A stretch of 64,000 bases of DNA from Affinundibacterium fentianense. GTDB lineage: Bacteria; Pseudomonadota; Gammaproteobacteria; Burkholderiales; Burkholderiaceae_D. The notes beneath the pieces are model-generated. The model was not told the DNA's origin, made no database searches, and saw nothing but the letters and a program-made list of their open reading frames with translations. Below, one piece after another: positions 28,395 through 37,907 of this stretch (position 1 is its first letter; each line of letters begins with the position of its first letter). Made by a program: the position numbers and the translations under genes. The DNA lies in assembly GCF_018139545.1 (NCBI RefSeq), contig NZ_JAGSPJ010000002.1, forward strand, positions 1 to 64,000, written 5' to 3'.

Positions 28395-29906
28395 TCAATC
28401 TGCTTGGTCGAAATTCATCACCGGCATTTCACCATCTGCACGACACTGCCCCTTCAACCAATTGGCGACGGCTTGAATCGCGGGATCGGCAAAGCCGTAA
28501 CTAATTAACGCAGGTGCATCGATATCTAAAGTTTGAAATGGATTCCATAAAACCAAATGTAAATCAGGTTTCCAAGTTTGACGTGCATGCTCGTTATATC
28601 GAATCCGTACCGTCGAAGCTAAAATCAATTTCCGGCCATCTTGCGGAATACTGGTCCAATCAAATGTATTCGCATCATCAAAAGTCGTCGTCTCAACATC
28701 ATAAATTTGCGCTAACACTGCAGAGACCTTGTGCGCTGGAATTCCAGCTTCCGAGACGCCATCACTTACCACATCGGCACTGATAATCAAACGTACTCGA
28801 CTACCCACTGCCGGTGCTTGCGGCTGACGATGCGGCGTCAAACCTCGTTGCCATGCATTTGCCATCAGCTGACGATCATTTGACTCTTGATCCTGAGCAT
28901 AAGGTCTTACCTGACTAGGATAGGTCTGCGCTAAGCGACTAACACGAGCCAACTTCTGTTGCACGGCTTGATAGGGAATATGTCCTGATTCAATGGCTTC
29001 GCTCAAAGCTTCCAAAGTTTCTATCTGGGTTTCGACATTACCAAGTGCCATGACCATATCCGCACCAGCAGCGAGCGCTTTGACTGCCGCCGCACCGACA
29101 CCATATCGTCCAGCTATCGCGTGCATGTCCATTCCATCCGTTATCACGACACCTTGATAATTCCATTCTTCACGCAAGATCCCCGTTAGAATTGATTTCG
29201 ACATCGTTGCAGGGTTGTCGGGATCAATTTGCGGATACACGATATGCGCCGTCATCATCGCGGGAGCATGTTTCGCCGCCGCTTTAAAAGGCATCAGTTC
29301 TAAGGCGTCCAACTGTTGACGTGATTTATCTACAATCGGCAAATCGCGATGCGAATCAACGTGCGTGTCACCATGTCCAGGAAAATGCTTGACGCAACAG
29401 GCCACTCCTTCGCTCAAACTACCTTCCATCCATGCACTGGCTAACTTTTCTGCTTGGATAGGATCTGCTCCAAACGAGCGCTCCGAAATAACAGGATTAT
29501 TGACATTATTATTAAGATCAAGAACAGGGGCGAAATTCCAATTAAACCCGAGAGACTTTACCGCTCGCGCGACTGCAGCACCGACCTGACGACATAATTC
29601 AGGGTCCTTACTAGCCCCTAAAGACATTGCTGCTGGCGGTTGTGGAACCCAAGTCGCCCGAACCACAGCCCCACCCTCCTGATCAATACCAATCAATGCT
29701 TCAGGACCCATTACCGCCCGCAAATCGGATGTCAGCTTTACCAACTGTTCCTGACTTTGCATATTTTGTCGAAACAGACAAATCGCACGGATATGATGCT
29801 CACGAATAAAATTTGCCATTTTTTCGCTGAGTACCGTTTCCGGCATTCGAATCATTATCGATTGCCCTGCCAATCGCTGCGCTTCTTCTTTACTAATTAA
29901 ACTCAT
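28395..29906 (-). CDS. nagZ: GH3 family beta-N-acetylhexosaminidase (long NagZ-like form)
   Basis: 503 residues from ATG 29906, with GGAA seven bases upstream. A TTG 12 codons earlier is rejected. The NagZ-type signature KHFPGHGDTHVDSHRDLP carries the His-Asp general acid pair, and the nucleophile aspartate is in VVITDGMDMHAI. It releases terminal beta-linked GlcNAc. Typical NagZ is about 340 residues. This one has an extra C-terminal domain of about 150 residues like the second domain of longer GH3 enzymes. No signal peptide is apparent, so it probably acts in the cytoplasm on imported oligomers. A terminator separates it from nagB, so it may be transcribed on its own. Confidence 0.9.
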   Translation of the reverse strand: MSLISKEEAQRLAGQSIMIRMPETVLSEKMANFIREHHIRAICLFRQNMQSQEQLVKLTSDLRAVMGPEALIGIDQEGGAVVRATWVPQPPAAMSLGASKDPELCRQVGAAVARAVKSLGFNWNFAPVLDLNNNVNNPVISERSFGADPIQAEKLASAWMEGSLSEGVACCVKHFPGHGDTHVDSHRDLPIVDKSRQQLDALELMPFKAAAKHAPAMMTAHIVYPQIDPDNPATMSKSILTGILREEWNYQGVVITDGMDMHAIAGRYGVGAAAVKALAAGADMVMALGNVETQIETLEALSEAIESGHIPYQAVQQKLARVSRLAQTYPSQVRPYAQDQESNDRQLMANAWQRGLTPHRQPQAPAVGSRVRLIISADVVSDGVSEAGIPAHKVSAVLAQIYDVETTTFDDANTFDWTSIPQDGRKLILASTVRIRYNEHARQTWKPDLHLVLWNPFQTLDIDAPALISYGFADPAIQAVANWLKGQCRADGEMPVMNFDQAD

Positions 29907-29946
29907 TGGATTTCCAAATAAAGACCAAGGAAAAAAGGACAAAGAA

Positions 29947-29977
29947 AAGCGGGAATCATCTTGATGAATTCCCGCTT
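29947..29977 (-). terminator. Rho-independent terminator after nagB
   Basis: A perfect 10-bp stem (29947-29956 with 29968-29977) with an 11-nt loop is followed on the minus strand by TTCTTTG and further U-rich sequence. It separates the nagK-gntR-nagA-nagB transcript from the hexosaminidase gene. Confidence 0.75.
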
Positions 29978-29983
29978 AAGTCA

Positions 29984-30994
29984 TTAATTTGTTTTCGTAA
30001 CTTTACTGAGGTGACGCGGTTTGTCGGGATCGAGTCCACGCGCGACAGACAAATGCGCAGCCATCACATAAAATGATTGGATCGCCGCAATTGGATCAAG
30101 ATCCGGTGTCGCAGTCGTTGCCAAGGTCAAATTACGTTCCTTCACATCGGCTGGTGCGGCCAACAACACATTCGCGCCACGGCCGCGCATTTCTTCTGCC
30201 AGTGCGATCAGGCCCGCCTGAGCGGGTCCGCGTGTCGCAAAAATCAACAGTGGATATCCATCGTGAATCAAGGCCATCGGACCATGTTTAATTTCTGCGC
30301 CACTGAAGGCTTCTGCTTGAATGACAGACGTTTCTTTAAACTTCAAAGCTGACTCTAACGCAACGGAGAAACTAATTCCGCGACCGACCACCATGATTCG
30401 CTGTGCAGGTACCAAAACATCCAATGCGTTCGACCAATCAAGTTGAGTTGCGCTCTGCAAAACTTCAGGCAATTCCTCAATACCGGCAAGAAAGGCCGGA
30501 TCATTCTGCCAATGTCCTGCAAGTCTTGCACCTGCAACCATCGAAGTGATAAAGCTCTTGGTGGCGGCCACACTCAATTCTGGGCCAGCATGCAAAGGCA
30601 TAGTCCAGCCAGCGCCTTGCGCCAACGGAGAATTCGCATCATTGACGAGTGCGACTGTGGTTGCACCATTGTCGCGAAAATAACGAATCGGCTCAACCAC
30701 ATCTGGACTTTGACCCGATTGTGAAATGGCGATTGCTAGGGCATTCTTTACATGTAGCGGTGCTTGATTTAATGTAACTAGTGACATCGGCAATGAAGCG
30801 ACGATATGTCCAAGACGTGCCATGATCAAATACGCTGCATAATTGGCAGCGTGGTCTGAACTTCCGCGCGCGACAGTTACAACAGAAGACGGGGGCGTTG
30901 CCCGCAAATATTGTCCCAATTCTTCCAAGCGTTGACAATCATGACGCAATTGTTCAGCAACAAATTCACCTGACGAACAGGCCTCTTTAAGCAT
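29984..30994 (-). CDS. nagB: Glucosamine-6-phosphate deaminase, SIS-domain type (NagB-II)
   Basis: 336 residues with two SIS domains: SVVTVARGSSDHAANYA and ISQSGQSPDVVEP in the first, VGRGISFSVALESALKFKETS in the second. The ending DPDKPRHLSKVT resembles the GlmS isomerase tail. It converts glucosamine-6-phosphate to fructose-6-phosphate and ammonia. The start is placed at ATG 30994, overlapping the nagA stop by 8 bp. A longer form from 31033 would sit inside nagA. It replaces the classical NagB in this pathway. Confidence 0.93.
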   Translation of the reverse strand: MLKEACSSGEFVAEQLRHDCQRLEELGQYLRATPPSSVVTVARGSSDHAANYAAYLIMARLGHIVASLPMSLVTLNQAPLHVKNALAIAISQSGQSPDVVEPIRYFRDNGATTVALVNDANSPLAQGAGWTMPLHAGPELSVAATKSFITSMVAGARLAGHWQNDPAFLAGIEELPEVLQSATQLDWSNALDVLVPAQRIMVVGRGISFSVALESALKFKETSVIQAEAFSGAEIKHGPMALIHDGYPLLIFATRGPAQAGLIALAEEMRGRGANVLLAAPADVKERNLTLATTATPDLDPIAAIQSFYVMAAHLSVARGLDPDKPRHLSKVTKTN

Positions 30995-32153
30995 CTTCGA
31001 GCTCAATTTTTTCTCCCTCAATATAAACAGCAATCAGATTCAAATCCCGATCAAGAACTACTAGGTCTGCATAAGCCTCTTGTTGCAGACGGCCACGATC
31101 AGATAATCCTAAAAAATCTGCTGCGTAGGTAGAAACACGTTTAGAGGCATCATCTAGCTCCAAACCAATCTTGACTAAATTTCTTAGCGCTTGATCCATG
31201 GTCAAGGTACTGCCAGCAAGCGTGCCATCAGCGAGACGCACGCCGCCAAGGCATTTATGCACAACTTGACGACCAAGCATATAGTCACCGTCAGGCATTC
31301 CGGATGCTGAGGTCGAATCAGTGACGCAATATAATTTTGGAATTGCACGCAATGCAGCTTTAATTGCACCTGGATGTACATGCAATAAATCAGGGATAAT
31401 TTCTGCGAAATTCGCATGGGCCAGAGCAGCGCCAACCATACCTGGCGCTCGGTGGTCAAGACGTGACATCGCGTTGTACAAATGGGTAAAGCTACTCGCA
31501 CCATTTTCTAGGGCAGCAACGCCGTCTTCATACGTACCAAGTGTATGCCCAAGTTGCACCCGCATACCCAAAGCGGTCAATTGGCTAACCATCGATAAAT
31601 TGCCCTCGACTTCTGGCGCCAAAGTAATCAACTTAATCGGTGCGATCGCGTTCAAGTGCTTCACTTGTTCGATTGATCCAGCATGCGCAAAATCCGGTTG
31701 GGCACCTAATTTTCCTGGGTTGATATAAGGACCTTCCAAATGCACTCCTAGAACGCGAGCAGCACCCGATTGTCGTTGCTCACAAACGCTAGACAGTGCC
31801 TTCAATGCATTTTCCAAATCTGACATTGGTGCCGTCATTGTCGTCGCCAACATACTGGTCGTACCGTGTTGCGCATGCATCCGCGAGATCACTTCAATCG
31901 CACCGTCGGCTTCCATCGTATCTTTTCCACCTGCACCATGTACGTGCAGGTCGATGAATCCAGGCAAGATATAAATTGCTTCTTTGGCGTTCGTTGGGGT
32001 CAAATCCGCTTGGATACTCTCTATCTTTTCAGCGAACGAAATCACACCACTCACCCATCCTTGCGGCGTCAAAATAGTACCACTCAATTGTTGTACTTTT
32101 GATGGACGCGCGGCATCCGAAACTTGTTTTACTCCCGCTTGCTCGACACTCAT
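30987..32153 (-). CDS. nagA: N-acetylglucosamine-6-phosphate deacetylase
   Basis: 388 residues of the amidohydrolase superfamily. The metal-site motif PGFIDLHVHGAGG is present, with HLEGPYINPGKLGA, QLGHTLGTYEDG, the THLYNAMSRLDHR loop, and a catalytic aspartate in VTDSTSASG. It yields glucosamine-6-phosphate for NagB-II. Its ATG overlaps the gntR stop by 4 bp and its end overlaps nagB by 8 bp, so the three are translationally coupled. Confidence 0.96.
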   Translation of the reverse strand: MSVEQAGVKQVSDAARPSKVQQLSGTILTPQGWVSGVISFAEKIESIQADLTPTNAKEAIYILPGFIDLHVHGAGGKDTMEADGAIEVISRMHAQHGTTSMLATTMTAPMSDLENALKALSSVCEQRQSGAARVLGVHLEGPYINPGKLGAQPDFAHAGSIEQVKHLNAIAPIKLITLAPEVEGNLSMVSQLTALGMRVQLGHTLGTYEDGVAALENGASSFTHLYNAMSRLDHRAPGMVGAALAHANFAEIIPDLLHVHPGAIKAALRAIPKLYCVTDSTSASGMPDGDYMLGRQVVHKCLGGVRLADGTLAGSTLTMDQALRNLVKIGLELDDASKRVSTYAADFLGLSDRGRLQQEAYADLVVLDRDLNLIAVYIEGEKIELEDA

Positions 32154-32884
32154 CTGAACAACTCCACCACAAAGTCATAATAGTCACTACGGCAATAGGA
32201 ATGGGTCAGCTCAACGGCCGCGCCACTTGCGAGATAACCGACGCGAGTAATTAGTAACATTGCTGTACCTTGTTTTAAGCCAATTAACTTGGCTTGCTCA
32301 GCGGTCGCGCTGACGGCTCGGATATGTTGTAAGGCACGCGTTGGAGCAACATTATTCAGCTCGAGGTAACCATACAAACTATCAGTCACCAACTTCGGGT
32401 TCGATAAATATTGATTCGGAATCGTTGTGCTTTCAATCGCCATGACAACATTGTCAGCAGTTCGCAATCGCTTCAATCTTGAGACCACCGCATGCGGCGA
32501 CAAGCCTAGCGACAATATTTCCTCCGGCGACGCGACACCAGTATCACGCGACAACCATTGTGAACCAGGCATAAATCCGCGTTGACGCAACTCTTCACTA
32601 AAGTTGGTTAAACGGGATAGCGGCTGTTCTAACTTAGGCGTAATGTAGGTACCTGAACCATGCTTGCGGGTCAGCAACCCGCGTTCGCAAAGCATCTCAA
32701 TGGCTTTGCGGGCGGTAACACGAGAAATTTCAAGTGTTTCCGCTAACATGCGCTCAGATGGCAAGGCTTCATCTGGCTGCCAATAGCCATTATGGATTCC
32801 ATTCGCTAGCTTATTCGCCAACTGCAAATACAAGGGAGTCGAACTATCTCCATCCGGTTTAAAATCGAGTAATTGAGCCAGCAT
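32150..32884 (-). CDS. GntR/HutC-family transcriptional regulator of the GlcNAc cluster
   Basis: 244 residues. The N-terminal winged helix (about 10-75) has LPSERMLAETLEISRVTARKAI. The C-terminal UTRA ligand-binding domain (about 95-240) is of the HutC/NagR type. Such proteins bind GlcNAc-6-P or GlcN-6-P and leave their operators on induction. AAGGA precedes the ATG. It sits between nagK and nagA and is the obvious candidate to bind the GGTAT sites found in front of nagK, both receptors and nagX. Homologues are called NagQ or NagR. Confidence 0.93.
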   Translation of the reverse strand: MLAQLLDFKPDGDSSTPLYLQLANKLANGIHNGYWQPDEALPSERMLAETLEISRVTARKAIEMLCERGLLTRKHGSGTYITPKLEQPLSRLTNFSEELRQRGFMPGSQWLSRDTGVASPEEILSLGLSPHAVVSRLKRLRTADNVVMAIESTTIPNQYLSNPKLVTDSLYGYLELNNVAPTRALQHIRAVSATAEQAKLIGLKQGTAMLLITRVGYLASGAAVELTHSYCRSDYYDFVVELFR

Positions 32885-32914
32885 ATTTTTATTCCTTTGA
32901 ACTTCAGTATCAAA

Positions 32915-33817
32915 CTAAGGTTTCATAAATTGGTTTTTGACCAAAATAAGTGCACCAGCTGCAGAATCGCCCTTTGGCTTAGTCACCCGCGGCAATAGTT
33001 TTTCTGGCAGATAACTCCAAATTGCGTCAGCAAGTCCACCACACAAGGCTATCGGCATCGTGCCGTGTGGATCCAATGCATCGGCCATTTTCTCAACTTC
33101 TTTGCCCGCTTCTAGCAAGATTGCTCTCGCTTTAGAATTCGATGGCGCATAGTCAATTACCAACGGTGCGAGCTGTGCAAATTTCGTTTGTGTTGCACCG
33201 CCCAACCATGCAAACACAGCATCTTTCCCACCGCCACAGTAGTCAATCACTGCTTCCGCAAATACATCTGACTCACTACGTCCATCCAATACATGCTGCA
33301 CGTGGTTGATAGCGCGCAATCCCATCCAAGCTCCACTCGCTTCGTCGCTCGAGGGAAACCCCCACCCACCAACTTCGCGCCGACTGCCATCGAGCTCCAT
33401 CACCTCACCGACACTACCAGTTCCTAAGGCAATAATCGCGCCCGCTTGCCCTTGATGAGCGCCCAGCAAAGTCGTGCCAGCATCAGTTTCAACGACCAGA
33501 CCTGCAAAACCTGGATTGGCAGCAACAAATTCAGCTGCCCATTGTTTATTATTTACTCCAGCCAAGCCGCACCCGATTGCAATCTTATTCAAATCGGGAA
33601 AAACAATACCAGTTTCTTTAAACGCTTGTTCAATTGCTGATAAAATAGCTTTCCATGCAGCAGCAGCACCATGCATCAAACCAGACGGGCCTGCGCTTGC
33701 ACGAGCCAACTCTCGACCGTTCTGATCGACCAATAAAACGCGAGTCCCAGTGCCACCACCATCGACACCGATAAGATATTGAAACTGCGTACTTTGAATT
33801 TGCTGAGTTTGCTTCAC
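32915..33817 (-). CDS. nagK: N-acetylglucosamine kinase, BadF/BcrA ATPase family
   Basis: About 300 residues from GTG 33817, preceded by GGAAAAAACC. The frame stays open to a TTG at 33913, but that codon lies in the -35 box of the promoter, so the GTG is preferred. The N-terminal phosphate loop is YLIGVDGGGTGTRVLLVD, with ALGTGSVGEVM and GGWGFPSSDEASGAWMG in the middle and ALCGGLADAIW near the end. It phosphorylates GlcNAc to GlcNAc-6-P for NagA. It is the first gene of nagK-gntR-nagA-nagB. Confidence 0.9.
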   Translation of the reverse strand: MKQTQQIQSTQFQYLIGVDGGGTGTRVLLVDQNGRELARASAGPSGLMHGAAAAWKAILSAIEQAFKETGIVFPDLNKIAIGCGLAGVNNKQWAAEFVAANPGFAGLVVETDAGTTLLGAHQGQAGAIIALGTGSVGEVMELDGSRREVGGWGFPSSDEASGAWMGLRAINHVQHVLDGRSESDVFAEAVIDYCGGGKDAVFAWLGGATQTKFAQLAPLVIDYAPSNSKARAILLEAGKEVEKMADALDPHGTMPIALCGGLADAIWSYLPEKLLPRVTKPKGDSAAGALILVKNQFMKP

Positions 33818-33884
33818 GGTTTTTTCCAACAAAATACATGCGCCATCAGCACGTAAGCTTAGGCGAAAATTGGGACATAGATAC

Positions 33885-33932
33885 ACTTTAGGTGTTTCTA
33901 AAGTGGCTGTCAATAGGTATTTAAGTGGTATT
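33885..33932 (-). promoter_or_regulatory. nagK promoter with GGTAT direct-repeat operator
   Basis: On the minus strand: operator AATACCACTTAAATACCT (33915-33932), one base, TTGACA (33908-33913), a 17-nt spacer, then TAAAGT (33885-33890). The -35, spacer length and -10 match both receptor promoters. It explains why the coding start lies downstream at 33817. Confidence 0.7.
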
Positions 33933-34112
33933 CAAAGAATTTCACTTGAACCCAACAACTTATGCTCGCCCAACGGCATTTATTGATCAATACCTTCAGA
34001 ATACTGATTTGAGCGCCCTTCCAAACTAATCTGGATATTGAAAGACAATCAAAACAAAACTCTGGAATGGAAACAAAACCAGAATTACCATACCACTTCG
34101 TAAATTTGGTTT

Positions 34113-34148
34113 AAAAAAAAGTGACGAAGCAAGATTTGCCTCGTCACT
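34113..34148 (-). terminator. Rho-independent terminator after TonB-dependent receptor 1
   Basis: On the minus strand the AGTGACGA ... TCGTCACT stem (outer arms 34120-34127 and 34141-34148) extends inward with GGCAA/TTGCT and is followed by eight U. It lies 56 bp past the receptor stop. Confidence 0.9.
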
Positions 34149-34204
34149 CCTTATACTCAGCCGCAAGATGTTTGGGTAATCGTCAAGACCATTACCCACT
34201 CAAA

Positions 34205-36994
34205 TTACATTTTCGCGCGGAGTGTCAGATAGTACTGACGACCACTTTGGTAAATCGAACGAGGCTGATTTTCATTCAATGCAAAATACTTCAAAGAAGG
34301 ATTATTTAAATTATGCGCATCCAACGAAATCGCGAAATGCTCATTAATTTTGTAACCCAAAGAAGCTGACAAAGATCCAGTTGCTGCTTGTGAGAATGCT
34401 GTTTCACGATCCAAGCCACTGTAGAACGCAGAGCGATAGCTATAAGATAAGCGTGCATTGAAAGTGTCATCCTCATAGTAACCACTCAAGTTGTACGTGT
34501 TTTTCGAAGCACCAACAACCTCTTGATCTTTCGCATCTTTTGCATCAGCGTAAGTGTAGTTTGCTGCAACACCAAAATTAGATCCAATTGGTTGTTCATA
34601 TGCAAGCTCAAAACCCTTCACCTTTGCGCTGGAATTGACTGGAACACTTAGAACGTAAGGAACCATTGCGCCTTGTGGGATCGCAGAGCTGGTCGTGAAG
34701 TAACTACGGTTCACTTGACCAATTCCAACATAGCTCGTCAAATCCATGTAGTAGACACTACCAGAAACCAAGGCACGCGGTGCAAAATACCATTCCAAGG
34801 ATGCATCAAGATTATTCGAACGAATTGGCTTCAAGTTCGGATTCGCACCACTACCGCTACCAATGCCAGTTGCTGTCGATGGTGGGCTCAAGCTGATCGC
34901 ACTTGCCAATGCACCAAAGTCTGGACGTGTCATTGTTTTCGAGACGGCTAAACGCGCAACCAAGTCCTTTTGCACATCAAAACGCAAGTTCAAGCTTGGC
35001 AATACATCGTTATAGGTATTATCACTTTTCTCGAAGTGGAAGGTACCGAAATCCGAAGTTTTTTGCCCAGCGCCCGGACCAGAAAGAGTCGAAACTACAC
35101 TCTCTTTGGTTTGCACGACGCGCACACCTACATTCCCACTCCAACCCTCTCCTTCCATATTGCCTTGAACATAGAATGCATTGACATTTTCTTTCAGTGC
35201 AAACTGCGTTCCATAATCTAAACGTGTACCGTTATTGTCGCGGTTAGAATACTTGTTGAACTCAGCCAACTGGGCTGGCGTGTAGTACCAAACATTCGAT
35301 GGGAAGTTACCACCCAAGCCATTGCCATAGTTAGACGGATACGTTGCCACTGTTGAAGGGAATTTTGCGGGATCGTTTTGTGCCGTTGTACCGACTGGAC
35401 ACCAGCTCGATTGAGACCAATCCCATGGTGCCTGCGTTCCAGCAGCATTTTTACAACCTGGACCTTGACCCAAGGCAGCGCCGCTATCGCGTTTATGTTC
35501 AGTTGCACGGACACCAAATTTCAGAGAGCTAAATACACCTTGATTCAATTGATATTCGCCATCCAATTTCGCCCATGACTCTTCGTCATTCACGAGCGTA
35601 TTTTGATAGCCGAAGACCCAACCCAAGGTATCTTTGGCACGACTAGCATAATTTGTATTACCTAAACTCCAGTCAGCAGCATTGTTGACGCCATTGATTT
35701 TGTAAGACGCACCAGAACCCACACCGACATTCCATTCAGCAACGTCTTGAGTTGGCGTTTTACCTTTCGCTTTGGAAGTGCCAAGTTGTCCATTAAAACG
35801 CAAATCAGAACTTGCTTTCCATGTCGCATCTGCGCTAAAGAAATTGACTTCTGAACCTGCATCTGGACGTGAGATCTGATCGTAGACACCGTAAGTCGTG
35901 CCCGCAACTGGCTTGAAGGTGGCGCTTGTCAAAGTCTTGACACCGTTATTGTTAGCTACGGTGTAGCCTGGTTCAGGAGCTTGTCCGTTACCACCATCAA
36001 TAAAATGCGAACCCCACAACATATAGTTGCGATTGTAGTTGGCGGCGTCCAATTTAGAACTAAAACCACTCAACACAATATCAAACTCTTTGCTTGGCTT
36101 GAACTGAGCGCTCACTAAACCACCTGTGCGATGACGCGTTTGTTCAAACAATGCAGCACCCATCAAACTGGGATAATACGCGCCAGCCAAGTCAGGATTG
36201 GTTTTTGCCATTGGACTGGTTGCAGAAATTTGTGACCAACCCAAAATTTCTTGACCATCACGGCGCAAACTACGTTTTTCTGAGAAGGCTTGAACCATCA
36301 AACCAAAAGTGTTGTAATCATTTTTCCAGTTAATCAAACCACTCAATTGCGGATCAGATTTTGCCGGCAAATCTGCATACACAACACCTAGCGAAGCCTC
36401 GGCAGTCAATTGTTTCTTGAAATCTAAAGGTTTGCGGGTAATAACGTTGATTGAGCCAGCAACCCCACCCTCAACCAAACTCGCTTGAGAAGTTTTATTC
36501 ACTTCAATACGACCAACCAACTCGGAAGGCAATAAGGTATAGCTGATCGAACGACCGACACCTGCACCAGACTGATTTAATACAAACCAATCACCAGCAG
36601 CCATGTTATGACCATTGATCAAAGTTTGCGTCAAACTTGGATTGGTACCACGCATACTGACGCGATCATTCTCATCAAAACCACCTTCATTACCGGATGC
36701 CGAACTTGTCGTCACACCTGAAACACGCTGCAAGGAGTCTGCCACATTTTTGTCCGGCATTTTGCCAATATCTTCTGCAGTAATGACTTCAATATGCGAT
36801 TCTGCATTACGTTTTTGGTTCAATGACTGCTGCATAGAAGCACGCACGCCCGTCACGATGACTTGCTGCTGCTCTTCCTTCTCAGCCTTCTTCGTTTCAG
36901 CTTGTTGAGCTTGTGCCGACATTGCAGCGGTCATCATCAACACCGCAACCGCAGTAGCAATTGGCGTCAGACCTGATTTCAGATTACTCTTCAT
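34205..36994 (-). CDS. TonB-dependent outer-membrane receptor 1 (Xanthomonas/Caulobacter type)
   Basis: 929 residues. The signal peptide (MKSNLKSGLTPIATAVAVLM ... AQA, about 1-29) is followed by a TonB-box-like VIVTGVRAS and a plug (about 60-190, DIGKMPDKNVADSLQRVSGV ... VSMRGTNP). The long beta-barrel ends in YYLTLRAKM with a C-terminal hydrophobic/aromatic pattern. This subtype commonly imports oligosaccharides. Position beside nagK and a promoter of nagK type point to chitooligosaccharide or GlcNAc-containing substrates, by inference. Its signal peptide, SD and promoter closely match receptor 2, while the barrels differ. The SD is GGGGG. Confidence 0.92.
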   Translation of the reverse strand: MKSNLKSGLTPIATAVAVLMMTAAMSAQAQQAETKKAEKEEQQQVIVTGVRASMQQSLNQKRNAESHIEVITAEDIGKMPDKNVADSLQRVSGVTTSSASGNEGGFDENDRVSMRGTNPSLTQTLINGHNMAAGDWFVLNQSGAGVGRSISYTLLPSELVGRIEVNKTSQASLVEGGVAGSINVITRKPLDFKKQLTAEASLGVVYADLPAKSDPQLSGLINWKNDYNTFGLMVQAFSEKRSLRRDGQEILGWSQISATSPMAKTNPDLAGAYYPSLMGAALFEQTRHRTGGLVSAQFKPSKEFDIVLSGFSSKLDAANYNRNYMLWGSHFIDGGNGQAPEPGYTVANNNGVKTLTSATFKPVAGTTYGVYDQISRPDAGSEVNFFSADATWKASSDLRFNGQLGTSKAKGKTPTQDVAEWNVGVGSGASYKINGVNNAADWSLGNTNYASRAKDTLGWVFGYQNTLVNDEESWAKLDGEYQLNQGVFSSLKFGVRATEHKRDSGAALGQGPGCKNAAGTQAPWDWSQSSWCPVGTTAQNDPAKFPSTVATYPSNYGNGLGGNFPSNVWYYTPAQLAEFNKYSNRDNNGTRLDYGTQFALKENVNAFYVQGNMEGEGWSGNVGVRVVQTKESVVSTLSGPGAGQKTSDFGTFHFEKSDNTYNDVLPSLNLRFDVQKDLVARLAVSKTMTRPDFGALASAISLSPPSTATGIGSGSGANPNLKPIRSNNLDASLEWYFAPRALVSGSVYYMDLTSYVGIGQVNRSYFTTSSAIPQGAMVPYVLSVPVNSSAKVKGFELAYEQPIGSNFGVAANYTYADAKDAKDQEVVGASKNTYNLSGYYEDDTFNARLSYSYRSAFYSGLDRETAFSQAATGSLSASLGYKINEHFAISLDAHNLNNPSLKYFALNENQPRSIYQSGRQYYLTLRAKM

Positions 36995-37282
36995 TTATTC
37001 CCCCAAGGATTCCAAAAAACATTAAGTGCAAAACAAACTCCAAAAGAAATTCGCTTTGCGCGATTTACCACTTATTAAACATTTCAACTTAGCGTGCAAA
37101 ACGCTCTTCGCAACAACGACTTCTGAGCAACTTTAGTCCTTACCGCTGTACCAAAGTCCGTCGAAAGTAAATCACGAAAGGCAGTGACAAAAACCATCCC
37201 CCCACAGGACATAACTTCCTCAACTTCAAAGCCTCTTCATCACTAACACATCAAAATTGAGCTTCTGCTTTGATGTACTCTC

Positions 37283-37330
37283 ACTTTAGAATCTTCAATA
37301 CCAATTGTCAAACGGTATTCATGTGGTATT
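37283..37330 (-). promoter_or_regulatory. Receptor 1 promoter with GGTAT operator
   Basis: Minus strand: AATACCACATGAATACCG (37313-37330), TTGACA (37306-37311), a 17-nt spacer, TAAAGT (37283-37288). The spacer contains an inverted GGTATT, so AATACC-N11-GGTATT straddles the -35 box, a good repressor layout. Confidence 0.75.
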
Positions 37331-37453
37331 ACATTTATTTGATTGGTATTATGGAAATTTACCCCATTGGTATTAAGATCAATTACACATCAAATCAAAT
37401 AACACCTTGATTTAAAAGTGAAAAATATTTAAAAATACAGAGAAATTGGCCAT

Positions 37454-37481
37454 TGGTATGTTGAGTCAATCCAACACACGT
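37454..37481. promoter_or_regulatory. Upstream element shared by both receptors (one arm degraded)
   Basis: TGGTATGTTG (37454-37463), then AGTCAATC, then CAACACACGT. It matches the perfect palindrome at 43410-43437 over most of its length and lies 124 bp upstream of the receptor 1 operator. Confidence 0.5.
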
Positions 37482-37907
37482 ATTAAAAATACCACTTTAG
37501 ACCGAGCATACAACTTCATTCCTTCGACTTGCCCCCAGCAAGGTGTTAATTAAACTAGATAATTTACCTTCCACTTGAAGCAATTCCGACACCGTTTCAA
37601 TTTCAAAGGCTGTTAGCACAAAGCAATCATGGCTCAATTTTCGAATCCAATCGAACGCCAAACAAGTTTCATCGTCATCAAGTAAGGCAACCCATCTCGT
37701 CGTCTAGAAAACGCATGCGACGCGATTTTGCTATGCATCGAAACATGCCAAATCGACCTTGTGACTGCCGTAAAAGTATGGAATACTCCAGTCTCAAAAT
37801 TCGATTTAAATCCCGCCAAATCCCCTCCCACATTGGTATCGAGAAGACCCGCTTTCAAGCAGGTCTAAGAATTTTTGCGTTCTTCTCATTCTATTTGTGG
37901 GTGTCAT

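Larger units (their letters stand above)
36995..37907. other. Control region between receptor 1 and the halogenase-like gene
   Basis: 913 bp with no gene. On the minus strand it holds a leader of about 280 nt for receptor 1, the promoter and operator (37283-37330), further TGGTATT half-sites (37344, 37368) and a half-conserved palindrome (37454-37481). Two leader motifs recur before receptor 2: 37197-37209 and 37058-37068. The rest, toward the plus-strand gene at 37908, shows nothing clear. Confidence 0.7.

Noticed and set aside
33630..33839. Alternative ATG frame overlapping the start of nagK
   Set aside because: It is out of frame with the kinase and gives a basic, structureless peptide. 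The GTG at 33817 has a usable SD and leads into the phosphate-binding loop.
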